From Robinsoniella peoriensis (GTDB lineage Bacteria; Bacillota; Clostridia; Lachnospirales; Lachnospiraceae): 64,000 nt of DNA. The DNA lies in the NCBI RefSeq assembly GCF_042680125.1, contig NZ_JBHTNY010000016.1. The stretch is one strand, 5' to 3'. This document shows, in pieces, positions 16,276-24,644 of this stretch. The translations under genes were made by a program, and so were the position numbers. Below the pieces are notes generated by a model. It had not been told where the DNA came from and made no database searches. It saw only the letters and a program-made list of their open reading frames with translations. Every line of letters starts with the position of its first letter. Positions within the stretch are counted from its first letter, which is position 1.

Positions 16276-18351
16276 TCATAATTTTGCTAACATCATCATG
16301 ATTTCATTGCTTCTGGAAATGAACTTTGTCATTTCTTCCGGAGCCAGCTGTTTGTGGCTTAAGAGTGCAAGATCGTATAACTGCTCACACATCATCGGAA
16401 TATTTTCAGAATCTTTGTTTTCAAAGATATATTTTACTAATTGATTATTAGCGTTTAATACAAGGGTTTCGGAAGATCCAAACATGCCTGGATCCATACC
16501 GTACATATTGTACATCTTCATCATATCCTGCATACGTCTGCTTTCTTCAGAAAGAGTCATTACAGAAGAAATGTTTTCGTTTTTCAGCTTTTCAACTTTG
16601 ACTTCCAGTTTTTCTTTGCCAAGAACTTTGCGGAATAATTCAGTAAGTGTATCTGTAGTTTCCTTTAATTCTTCAGCATTTACTTCTTCCTTGAAGTGCT
16701 CTGTCACGTCGGAATCGATGCGCTGGAATTTAACTTCCTCATTTTTTTGTTCGATATGGCTGATGAAAGCGGAATCAATGTTGTGCTTTAAGATAGCCGC
16801 ATCCAGACCTTCCTCTTTGAACATATTAATGTACTGGCTCTGCTGTACTTCATCCGTAACATAGAAGAGTGTAGTCTTTGGCTTTTCCGATTCTTTTTTA
16901 TCTGCATCTTCTGTGTTATCGGCACTGGTTTCTTCAGCAGCAGTTTCCTCGGTTTCCGGCTCGTCTTTTTTGTTCTCTGCAATGAAATCAGGCAGAGTCA
17001 GATAATTGCTTTCCAGGTTTTTTACAAGAATGTAATCCATCATCTTATCACTGAACTTGCCGTCTTTTAAGCAGCCGAATTTGATGAATGGGCTGATGTC
17101 ATCCCAGTATTTTTCATACTGTTCACGGTCTGTTTTGCACATGCCGCTTAATTTGTCAGCTACTTTCTTGGAGATATAATCAGCGATCTTCTTAACAAAG
17201 CCATCGTTCTGAAGAGCACTTCTGGATACGTTAAGCGGTAAGTCCGGACAATCGATGACACCTTTTAACAGCATCAGGAATTCAGGAATTACTTCTTTGA
17301 TATTATCTGCGATGAATACCTGGTTATTGTATAACTTAATGGTACCTTCAATAGAATCATATTCCGTATTGATTTTCGGGAAGTAGAGGATACCTTTTAA
17401 GTTAAATGGATAGTCCATATTTAAGTGAATCCAGAATAAAGGTTCTTTGAAATCCATAAATACCTTACGGTAAAAATCTCTGTATTCTTCTTCTTTACAG
17501 TCATTTGGATGCTTGGTCCAAAGAGGAGCAGGATCACTTAAAGATACAGGACGTTTGTTTATTTTTACTTTATCCTTTGCAGGAGAAACTTCCACGATTT
17601 CTTTTTCACCGTTTTCGTTTTCTTTTTCTTCCGTTTTTGCTTCTTCGTGGATATGTTCTACAACCACATCATCTTCACGAAGATCTGCTTCATCGATGGT
17701 TTCGAATTCCTGCTCTGCATTTTCCTTGGAAAGGAAAATTTCTACAGGCATGAAAGAACAATATTTTTCCAATACTTCACGAGCGCGGTATTCGTTAGCG
17801 AATTCCAGGCTTTCTTCGTTTAAGAAGAGTGTGATTTCCGTACCTACGGTATTTTTATTCCCATCATCTAAAGTATATTCGGTGCCGCCGTCACATTCCC
17901 AGTGAACCGGGACAGAACCTTCTTTATAGGAAAGAGTATCGATGTGTACTTCTTCAGCAACCATAAATGCTGAATAAAAGCCCAGACCGAAATGACCGAT
18001 CATTTCGTCGTCGTTTGTTTTGTCTTTGTATTTTTCAAGGAAATCGGTTGCACCGGAAAATGCGATCTGTGTGATGTATTCTTCTACTTCATCAGCTGTC
18101 ATACCAAGACCGGTATCAATAAATTTTAATGTTTTCGCTTCCGGATTTACTATTACTTCAATTTTGTTTTTGTGTTTTTCCGGGAATGAGTATTCACCCA
18201 TTACTTCCAGTTTCTTTAACTTTGTGATTGCATCACATCCGTTGGAAACCAATTCACGGAAAAAGATGTCATGGTCAGAATATAACCATTTTTTGATAAT
18301 TGGAAATATGTTTTCGCTGTTAATTGATAAGCTTCCTTTTTTGTTGCTCAT
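16276..18351 (-). CDS. htpG: HSP90-family chaperone HtpG with two charged inserts
   Basis: A 691-residue HSP90, against about 620-630 in typical bacterial HtpG. The GHKL ATPase domain shows FRELVSNGCDAI, DTGLGMTADE and GHFGLGFYSAF. The middle domain begins near PLWTKHPND, with NVSRSALQND following; the dimerisation domain closes the protein. Two acidic/lysine-rich inserts stand out: one at about 210-265, between the N and middle domains (where eukaryotic Hsp90 has its charged linker), and one at about 455-493, rich in E, T and D. The ATG at 18351 follows AAGGAGTG; an in-frame start 24 codons upstream lies in the promoter region. A CIRCE element upstream implies HrcA control. Confidence 0.95.
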   Translation of the reverse strand: MSNKKGSLSINSENIFPIIKKWLYSDHDIFFRELVSNGCDAITKLKKLEVMGEYSFPEKHKNKIEVIVNPEAKTLKFIDTGLGMTADEVEEYITQIAFSGATDFLEKYKDKTNDDEMIGHFGLGFYSAFMVAEEVHIDTLSYKEGSVPVHWECDGGTEYTLDDGNKNTVGTEITLFLNEESLEFANEYRAREVLEKYCSFMPVEIFLSKENAEQEFETIDEADLREDDVVVEHIHEEAKTEEKENENGEKEIVEVSPAKDKVKINKRPVSLSDPAPLWTKHPNDCKEEEYRDFYRKVFMDFKEPLFWIHLNMDYPFNLKGILYFPKINTEYDSIEGTIKLYNNQVFIADNIKEVIPEFLMLLKGVIDCPDLPLNVSRSALQNDGFVKKIADYISKKVADKLSGMCKTDREQYEKYWDDISPFIKFGCLKDGKFSDKMMDYILVKNLESNYLTLPDFIAENKKDEPETEETAAEETSADNTEDADKKESEKPKTTLFYVTDEVQQSQYINMFKEEGLDAAILKHNIDSAFISHIEQKNEEVKFQRIDSDVTEHFKEEVNAEELKETTDTLTELFRKVLGKEKLEVKVEKLKNENISSVMTLSEESRRMQDMMKMYNMYGMDPGMFGSSETLVLNANNQLVKYIFENKDSENIPMMCEQLYDLALLSHKQLAPEEMTKFISRSNEIMMMLAKL

Positions 18352-18394
18352 AAGTAACACTCCTTTTGTAATTATTTCATTTTTATCTAAAGCT

Positions 18395-18423
18395 AGTTTA
18401 ATACGGGAAAAATAAATTGTCAA
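18395..18423 (-). promoter_or_regulatory. SigA-type promoter of htpG
   Basis: Minus-strand TTGACA (18418-18423), 17 bases, TAAACT (18395-18400). The CIRCE element begins 8 bases upstream of the -35 box. Confidence 0.7.
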
Positions 18424-18430
18424 GAAAAAA

Positions 18431-18457
18431 TTAGCACTCGATCAAGATGAGTGCTAA
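18431..18457. promoter_or_regulatory. CIRCE operator (HrcA binding site) at htpG
   Basis: TTAGCACTC, 9 bases, GAGTGCTAA is an exact match to the CIRCE consensus. HrcA represses chaperone genes through this element until heat stress. Here it lies just upstream of the -35 box and not at the transcription start, so either it blocks polymerase from upstream or a further promoter lies beyond it. Confidence 0.97.
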
Positions 18458-18554
18458 CAAATTTCTATAAACTTTATAAACAAATTATAAACTCATCCAT
18501 TTTTTGGATATAAACATAAAAAATACCTGAGTTGGAAAGAATAATGGTAAATGT

Positions 18555-19058
18555 TCAGAGTAGCTCAAATGCAATTTCTTTCTGCCTGAGAAATTTCTGT
18601 ACCATGGTATCCCAGGACTGCTCCAGTGTTTTATCCATTGTAAAGATTCGGATGGAAGAACCGGTGATACAGCTCAGATTATGTCCATCATATTTTAAAT
18701 TTAAAAACAGGCCGTTGATATCAGAAGAGGACATAGGCAGTTTAGTCTGAACTAACAATTTTTCAAGATTGGCAGGGGAGAGCTGAAAGACAAATTTAAA
18801 ATTCAGCGGCGTACGCTTTCCTTTAATTAATTCAAAACAATAGGGACGTAACTGCATCCAGGACGAATAATTGGTATTGGAAAGGCCTCGTTCTTCCAGT
18901 TCATCCGGATTGTAATAATCTTTTTGCAGGCGGCCGTCAATATGAAAGGTATTATAAGTAGTAATAACGGCTTCAGACAGCAGAAAATGGTCAAAAGTAT
19001 CATTCAGCAATAGTTTTGACATAAATTGTTTGACATCTAATATATGTAGTGCGATCAA
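18555..19058 (-). CDS. DUF5721-like protein, Lachnospiraceae conserved
   Basis: A 167-residue cytosolic protein resembling DUF5721. It opens with IALHILDVKQFMSKLL and has a mid-region DYYNPDELEERG. No catalytic motif is recognised and the function is unknown. A TTG start at 19058 is chosen because AAAAGGAGC lies 6 bases upstream and the conserved segment starts immediately after; extending to an ATG at 19166 would add 36 unrelated residues without a ribosome site. It lies upstream of htpG on the same strand, beyond the CIRCE, so it is probably separately regulated. Confidence 0.7.
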   Translation of the reverse strand: MIALHILDVKQFMSKLLLNDTFDHFLLSEAVITTYNTFHIDGRLQKDYYNPDELEERGLSNTNYSSWMQLRPYCFELIKGKRTPLNFKFVFQLSPANLEKLLVQTKLPMSSSDINGLFLNLKYDGHNLSCITGSSIRIFTMDKTLEQSWDTMVQKFLRQKEIAFELL

Positions 19059-19310
19059 TTTTTTGCTCCTTTTTTCATAAAAAATTTCATCTGTTATTAT
19101 TATAACCGCAATGTAAGAAGACGGCAAGCAGGGATTCAGCCGGAAATGGAAAAAACCCCTTTTCAAACGAATTTATATGTGCTATGATTATGTGGTATTA
19201 AAAACTACATAATAAGATATGCTAATTAGTACTAGTACATCCTTGTGCAATTAACAGTGAATAAAGACGCAGATACCAGGCATTTTATTTACCAATAATT
19301 ATGCAATGCT

Positions 19311-19324
19311 GTACAAGATTGTAC
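19311..19324. promoter_or_regulatory. 14-base palindrome upstream of the DegV gene
   Basis: GTACAA-GA-TTGTAC is perfectly symmetric and lies 50 bases before the DegV start. It could be an operator. No convincing promoter was seen in the 19167-19373 gap. Confidence 0.3.
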
Positions 19325-19373
19325 TTGATGAATATTCTGCATGAGTGATGCAAGATTTTAGGAGGAATTTTTA

Positions 19374-20213
19374 ATGGATTACAAGATAATTATTGACAGC
19401 TGCGGCGAATTGACAGAAGAGATGAAGAAGGACGGTCATTTTGCTACAGCATCACTTTCTATGCAGGTGGATGATTGCACAATTGTGGATGATGAAACAT
19501 TTGACCAGGCAGATTTTTTAAGACGGATTGCAGCTAGTCCGAACTGCCCTAAATCATCATGTCCATCACCGGAAGCCTATATGAGTGCTTTTGACTGCGG
19601 AGCGCCGAGAGCTTATGCGGTTACGCTGTCGGCGGAATTAAGCGGCTCTTACAACAGCGCAGAGCTTGGCAGAAAGTTATTTTTGGAAGAACATCCGGAT
19701 AACATGGTTCATATTTTTAATTCTCGTTCAGCATCTATTGGTGAGACCCTGATCGGTTTGAAGATACAGGAATGCGAAAATGCGGGCATGGAATTTGAAG
19801 AAATTGTGAAAACCGTAGAAAAGTATATTGCCGGACAGAGCACCTGGTTTGTTTTGGAGAATCTGGATACCCTCCGGAAAAATGGACGTCTCAGTAAAGT
19901 AAAGGCATTTGTGGCAACGGCGCTTAAGATCAAACCGGTAATGGGAGCTACACCCGAGGGTACCATTGTGCAGCTGGATCAGGCTAGAGGAATGAATAAG
20001 GCATTGGTTAAAATGGTAGATTTTATAGTCGAGAAGGTAGAAAATTCGGAAGAAAAGATTTTGGCCATTTCTCACTGCAACTGCCCGGACCGTGCTAAAA
20101 TGATAAAAGATGCTTTATTGTCCAGATTATCACTTAAGGATATTTTTATTGTTGATACCGCAGGTATCAGCAGTATGTACGCTAATGACGGTGGCATTAT
20201 TATTGTTGTTTAA
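19374..20213 (+). CDS. DegV family fatty-acid-binding protein
   Basis: A 279-residue DegV protein. The family binds a fatty acid in a cleft between two domains and, as FakB, presents it to the kinase FakA. Family features are IIIDSCGELT at the N-terminus, TLSAELSGSYNSA, and RSASIGETLIGL. No FakA is adjacent. AGGAGG is 8 bases before the ATG. The next gene is about 120 bases on with its own extended -10 box, so it is probably transcribed alone. Confidence 0.92.
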   Translation: MDYKIIIDSCGELTEEMKKDGHFATASLSMQVDDCTIVDDETFDQADFLRRIAASPNCPKSSCPSPEAYMSAFDCGAPRAYAVTLSAELSGSYNSAELGRKLFLEEHPDNMVHIFNSRSASIGETLIGLKIQECENAGMEFEEIVKTVEKYIAGQSTWFVLENLDTLRKNGRLSKVKAFVATALKIKPVMGATPEGTIVQLDQARGMNKALVKMVDFIVEKVENSEEKILAISHCNCPDRAKMIKDALLSRLSLKDIFIVDTAGISSMYANDGGIIIVV

Positions 20214-20272
20214 AATAATTGCCGTATAAATGTCAAAACAAGTAAAAAAAACATGCAATTCCTACAAATCTG

Positions 20273-20281
20273 TGATATAAT
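20273..20281 (+). promoter_or_regulatory. Extended -10 promoter of the small membrane protein gene
   Basis: TGATATAAT gives a TG-n-TATAAT extended -10. The -35 region is poor (TGCAAT-like), as expected for this promoter class. Confidence 0.5.
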
Positions 20282-20334
20282 ATAAAAAATATGCTTAAAG
20301 AAATGACAGATAGCAGAAGTAAGGAGAAGAACAT

Positions 20335-20589
20335 ATGAGTCAGGAGAAAGTAGACCGCTACAAACAAGAAAAAGCAAATCGTGAAAAGCTTCTTAAAAAA
20401 CAGAAACGCAATAAAATGCTCATGAAGCTGGGCGGTTTGGCAGTATGTCTTGTCATTGTAGGCTGGGTAGGTTTTTCGGCTTTTAATAAGTTCTATACAC
20501 CTCCGGTGAAAAATTACGAGGTGAAGACTACAGCCGTAGACGATTATTTACAGGGATTAAATGAAACGGAAACAGAAGCAGCAAAATAA
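20335..20589 (+). CDS. Small single-pass membrane protein, function unknown
   Basis: 84 residues: a strongly basic, coiled-coil-like N-terminus (1-35), one membrane helix (LGGLAVCLVIVGWVGFSAF, about 42-60), and a short acidic external tail. The positive-inside rule predicts the N-terminus in the cytosol. No family is recognised with confidence. AAGGAG precedes the ATG. It is bounded by its own promoter and terminator. Confidence 0.75.
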   Translation: MSQEKVDRYKQEKANREKLLKKQKRNKMLMKLGGLAVCLVIVGWVGFSAFNKFYTPPVKNYEVKTTAVDDYLQGLNETETEAAK

Positions 20590-20593
20590 TGGA

Positions 20594-20629
20594 CAGCCGG
20601 AGTGCGCAGCATTCCGGCTGTAACTTTTT
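20594..20629 (+). terminator. Rho-independent terminator
   Basis: CAGCCGGA (20594-20601) pairs with TCCGGCTG (20613-20620) around an 11-base loop, with T5 a few bases later. Confidence 0.8.
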
Positions 20630-20661
20630 GGTAATGAGGAAGACAAGGAGGAACCGGAAGG

Positions 20662-21570
20662 TTGCAATTTGATTATATTATAGAAAATAAAGAGGTATGT
20701 ATTTTACGCTGTTTTGGGGAGGGGAAAAAAGTAGTGATCCCAGGACAGCTGGAAGGATACCCGGTGACTGCTCTGGGAAAATATATATTTTCCAGGGCGT
20801 ACGACGGGGATGGCGGCAAAAAGGCCATTTGTGCCGACATGCCGGAAGAGGTAATTTTACCGGAAACCGTACAGACAATCGGTGATTATGCATTTTACGG
20901 GTGCAGACAGCTTAAGAAGATGGCATTGTATCAGGGGGTCCGTGAGATTGGCGGCGGAGCATTCACCGGATGTGCAAAACTATCCAGGCTGAAGATCAGT
21001 CTGGATGGCCCGATGGGATATTGTTTTAAAAATGTAATTGCTGAGTTAAATCATGAGGTGGAAGTAAAATTAAGCAGAGAAGGACAGACTATCGCCAGGC
21101 TGCTGTTTCCGGAATATTACGAAGAAGCTGTGGAAAATACACCTGCCAGGATTTTAGAAACCCGTATCCATGGTTCCGGATATACTTATCGGCAGTGCTT
21201 TCATAACGGAGAATTTAAATTTCTGGAATATGACCGCCTGTTTTATGATGCAAAAGCATGGGAATCCGAGGATTTCTGTGTACACCTGGCACTTTACCGC
21301 CTGGAATATCCCTTGCAGTTGACGGGGGAGCATGAGATACAGTACCGGGAATATCTGTCCGAACACAGTATAGCCGCAGGGATGTGGCTCATTCGTTCTG
21401 ACCGGATGCATCAGCTGGATTTTTTAAGCAGCCAGATTGTATGGCAGCCGGAGATTTTAGAGCATCTGATACGTTTTGCCGGGGAGCAGGAGCGTATGGA
21501 AGCGGTGGGTTATCTGATGGATTATAAAAATGAACACTTTGCAAAAAAGAAAAAGAGCTTTGATTTATAA
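20662..21570 (+). CDS. BspA-type leucine-rich repeat protein
   Basis: 302 residues. The N-terminal half carries LRR_5 (BspA) repeats: VVIPGQLEGYPVTALGKYIF, then VILPETVQTIGDYAFYGC and VREIGGGAFTGC. The C-terminal half has no recognised domain. There is no signal peptide, so unlike most BspA proteins it is probably cytosolic. The start is TTG, with AAGGAGGAACC about 10 bases before it. It is 59 bases from the VWA gene and on the same strand, with a truncated palindromic repeat between, so it may form an operon with the VWA/ATPase pair. Confidence 0.8.
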   Translation: MQFDYIIENKEVCILRCFGEGKKVVIPGQLEGYPVTALGKYIFSRAYDGDGGKKAICADMPEEVILPETVQTIGDYAFYGCRQLKKMALYQGVREIGGGAFTGCAKLSRLKISLDGPMGYCFKNVIAELNHEVEVKLSREGQTIARLLFPEYYEEAVENTPARILETRIHGSGYTYRQCFHNGEFKFLEYDRLFYDAKAWESEDFCVHLALYRLEYPLQLTGEHEIQYREYLSEHSIAAGMWLIRSDRMHQLDFLSSQIVWQPEILEHLIRFAGEQERMEAVGYLMDYKNEHFAKKKKSFDL

Positions 21571-21575
21571 TACTG

Positions 21576-21615
21576 TGGCGCGCAGCTGTCAGAAAGCAAT
21601 TTTAAAACACGCTCT
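21576..21615. repeat. Short palindromic repeat family, copy 1 (right end only)
   Basis: CAGCTGTCAGAAAGCAATTT followed by AAAACACGCTCT matches the right end of the complete copy near 56.1 kb almost base for base. It lies between the LRR stop and the ribosome site of the VWA gene. The left arm is missing. Confidence 0.65.
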
Positions 21616-21629
21616 AGAGAGGAGTCAAT

Positions 21630-22979
21630 ATGACTGAAGATTTTGCAGCGAGAGAGCAGGAGATATGGGACAGACTTTATCAGGCAGGTTTCGATATCCT
21701 GATTAACGCCAGAAATGAGTTATATATTCATATGCGTTTCCTGGACGTGGCACTGTCATCATTTCAATATCAGATGGATATGGAAATGAACAGTCTGGGA
21801 ACGGACGGAAACGTAATTTATTACAACGCCCGGTTCCTTGGGGGATTATTTCGGGAGAGCCGTACTATAATTAACCGTGCATATCTGCACCAGGTACTGC
21901 ACTGCCTGTTTTGCCACGTAGTGGAAACAGAGAAACGTGAGGAAATCTACTGGAATCTGGCATGCGACATTGCCGTTGAATCCATTATTGACAGTATGCA
22001 GATACGCTGCCTGAAAAAGGGAATGTCCTGGCTTCGGGAAAGCACGTACCGGGAGTTAGGCAGGAGCCTGAAGGTGCTCACTGCAGAAGGTATTTATCTG
22101 GAACTGCAAAAAATGGATCTTGGCGTGAATAACCGAAAACTGGATAAACTGATCCTGGAATTCTGCAGGGACAGCCACCAGTACTGGAATAAACAGGAAG
22201 ATTCGGAAAAAAACAGTGAAATGAACCAGAAATGGCAGGATATCAGGGAGCAGATGGAGATGGATCTGGATACTTTCTCTAAAGAATCCGTGGAGGCATC
22301 CGGAGGTTTGCGGGACCAATTGAAAGTCTGTAAAAAACAGGGAGATGATTACCGAAGGTTTTTAAGAAAATTTTCCGTGTTAAAAGAAGAGATACAGGTG
22401 GATACGGATCAGTTTGACTATGCATTTTATACCTATGGCATGACCATGTATGGCAATATGCCGCTGATTGAACCGGTTGAATCCAAAGAAGTAATGAAGA
22501 TTGAAGAATTTGCCATTGTCATTGACACTTCCATGTCCTGTTCGGGACATCTGGTGCGTCTTTTCCTGGAAGAAACTTATCATATTCTGCAGGAGAATGA
22601 CAGCTTTTTTAGAAAAGTAAATATTCACATTATTCAATGCGATGAAAAGGTACAGCAGGACCGGAAGATTACAACGGAAGAAGAATTACAAAAATATATG
22701 GAAGAGATGGAAATAGTGGGAAGCGGAGGAACGGATTTTCGTCCGGCTTTTGCTTATGTGGATGAGCTTTGCAGAAGAAAAGAATTTACAAATCTCAAAG
22801 GCCTGTTGTATTTTACAGACGGATTTGGGATTTTTCCAAAGAATATGCCGCCCTATGAAACAGCATTTGTATTTATGCGGGAGGACTACGATGATACGCA
22901 GGTGCCTCCCTGGGCGATAAAAATAATAATAGATGAAGAGGAGCTGTCAAACCGGTATCCTGTTCAAAATGATAGATGA
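21630..22979 (+). CDS. DUF2201/VWA-like protein, partner of the MoxR-type ATPase
   Basis: 449 residues. The N-terminal part matches the DUF2201 putative-metallopeptidase layout, but the expected HExxH reads H87-Q-V-L-H91 followed by H96, so the catalytic Glu is replaced by Gln. The C-terminal part is VWA-like with a MIDAS signature, D-T-S-M-S, in FAIVIDTSMSCSG, plus a later GSGGTDFRPAF loop. MoxR ATPase/VWA pairs usually act as chaperones for metal insertion or complex assembly; the client is unknown here. GAGAGGAG precedes the ATG. The ATPase gene follows 15 bases later. Confidence 0.82.
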   Translation: MTEDFAAREQEIWDRLYQAGFDILINARNELYIHMRFLDVALSSFQYQMDMEMNSLGTDGNVIYYNARFLGGLFRESRTIINRAYLHQVLHCLFCHVVETEKREEIYWNLACDIAVESIIDSMQIRCLKKGMSWLRESTYRELGRSLKVLTAEGIYLELQKMDLGVNNRKLDKLILEFCRDSHQYWNKQEDSEKNSEMNQKWQDIREQMEMDLDTFSKESVEASGGLRDQLKVCKKQGDDYRRFLRKFSVLKEEIQVDTDQFDYAFYTYGMTMYGNMPLIEPVESKEVMKIEEFAIVIDTSMSCSGHLVRLFLEETYHILQENDSFFRKVNIHIIQCDEKVQQDRKITTEEELQKYMEEMEIVGSGGTDFRPAFAYVDELCRRKEFTNLKGLLYFTDGFGIFPKNMPPYETAFVFMREDYDDTQVPPWAIKIIIDEEELSNRYPVQNDR

Positions 22980-22994
22980 TATAGGAGAATAGAA

Positions 22995-24545
22995 ATGAAT
23001 ATTAAAAGAGCTAAGGAAGAAATTAAAAATTCCATTGAAGCATATCTGATGAAAAATGAATACGGAGAATATCAGATTCCGTCAGTGCGGCAAAGGCCCC
23101 TGCTTCTGATCGGCCCCCCCGGAATCGGTAAGACCCAGATTATGGAACAGATTGCGAAAGAGTGCCGGGTAGGGCTGGTAGCCTATACCATCACCCACCA
23201 CACCAGGCAGAGCGCCATTGGTCTGCCTTATATAGTTGAAAAAGAATTCAGGGGCGAAAAGGTATCCGTTACGGAATATACAATGAGTGAAATCATCGCT
23301 TCGGTTTATGAAAAGATCGAGAAAACCGGCATCCGGGAAGGTATTTTGTTTATCGATGAGATTAATTGTGTGTCGGAAACCCTGGCACCCACCATGCTTC
23401 AGTTTTTGCAGTGCAAAACCTTTGGAAATCAGAAGGTTCCGGAGGGCTGGGTGATTGTAGCTGCCGGAAATCCGCCTGAATATAATAAGTCGGTGAGAGA
23501 TTTTGATGTGGTTACCCTGGACCGGATTAAGAAAATAGATGTAGAGGCGGACTTTTCTGTCTGGAAAGAATACGCCTACCATGCCGGCATTCATCATGCG
23601 GTGCTGTCATATCTGGAATTGAAGAAAAATCACTTTTACTGTATTGAGACTACTGTGGACGGCAAGCTTTTTGCAACGGCAAGAGGATGGGAGGATTTGT
23701 CCCAGCTGATCAAGGTATATGAAGAAATTGGAAAGAGGATTGACAGGGAAGTGGTGTACCAGTACATTCAGCATTGGAAGATTGCAAAAGATTTTTCTAA
23801 TTATCTGGAATTATATCAAAAATATAAAAAGGACTATCAGGTTGCAGATATTTTAAAAGGACACATTTCGGATGCGGCAATTGATAAAGTACGGCGTGCG
23901 GCATTTGATGAAAAATTAAGTGTAATTGGACTTTTGGTTTCCAGGCTGGATGAATTGTTCCGGATATGTTACCGCAGCGATGCGTTTGTGACAATGGTCT
24001 ATGAGCAGTTAAAGTATTTTAAAGACAGTTTGGGCACTTATGACGGCACCAGGGACAATACGGATGCAAATGGTGCTGCTTATGATGCAATGACAAAGCT
24101 CACCCGTAAGATGGAAGAAGACACCGCCAGACTGCTTGCTGCAGAGCAGTTAACGAAGGAGCAGGAGCATATCCGCAGAAAAGCGGGTGCCCAGTTGGAA
24201 TCCTATGAAAATCTGTTAAAAGGAGGAGACTATATTGACAGCCGGAAAGCTTTTGAAGCGGTAAAGGAAAGATTTGCAGACATCACGGATTCCCGCAGTA
24301 CTTTGATACAAGAAGCGGAAGAGGCACTGAATTACGCGTTCGATTTTATGGAAACTGCATTTGGAGACAGCCAGGAAATGGTTATCTTTATCACAGAACT
24401 AAATACGGATTATTACAGTGTATGGTTTGTGGATGAAAATGGCTGTGACCGGTATTACAAATATAATAAAACGTTATTATTTGCTGAGAAACAGAAGGGG
24501 ATTTTACATCAGCTGGATGAAATAGAAGAGCTTGGGAATATTTAA
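22995..24545 (+). CDS. MoxR-like AAA ATPase
   Basis: 516 residues. The AAA+ core occupies about 1-270: Walker A GPPGIGKTQ, Walker B ILFIDEIN, sensor 1 near VIVAAGNPPEYN, and an Arg-finger region VVTLDRIKKID. The C-terminal half is helical, Glu/Lys-rich and likely coiled-coil, with no named domain. Paired with the VWA protein immediately upstream, it should remodel or load a client in an ATP-driven way (inference from the MoxR-VWA theme). AGGAG lies just before the ATG. It ends at a very strong terminator. Confidence 0.88.
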   Translation: MNIKRAKEEIKNSIEAYLMKNEYGEYQIPSVRQRPLLLIGPPGIGKTQIMEQIAKECRVGLVAYTITHHTRQSAIGLPYIVEKEFRGEKVSVTEYTMSEIIASVYEKIEKTGIREGILFIDEINCVSETLAPTMLQFLQCKTFGNQKVPEGWVIVAAGNPPEYNKSVRDFDVVTLDRIKKIDVEADFSVWKEYAYHAGIHHAVLSYLELKKNHFYCIETTVDGKLFATARGWEDLSQLIKVYEEIGKRIDREVVYQYIQHWKIAKDFSNYLELYQKYKKDYQVADILKGHISDAAIDKVRRAAFDEKLSVIGLLVSRLDELFRICYRSDAFVTMVYEQLKYFKDSLGTYDGTRDNTDANGAAYDAMTKLTRKMEEDTARLLAAEQLTKEQEHIRRKAGAQLESYENLLKGGDYIDSRKAFEAVKERFADITDSRSTLIQEAEEALNYAFDFMETAFGDSQEMVIFITELNTDYYSVWFVDENGCDRYYKYNKTLLFAEKQKGILHQLDEIEELGNI

Positions 24546-24566
24546 AGGCATTCGGCAAGTGTATGA

Positions 24567-24623
24567 AAACAAGAAAGCAGGCAGGACATATATTGCCGAT
24601 ATGTCCTGCCTGCTTTCTTGTTT
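24567..24623. terminator. Bidirectional terminator with a perfect 25-bp stem
   Basis: A 25-base arm (24567-24591) and its exact reverse complement (24599-24623) enclose a 7-base loop between the converging ATPase and argG genes. AAAC starts and GTTT ends the stem. Confidence 0.9.
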
Positions 24624-24644
24624 CTTGCATGTATCTATTATTTT

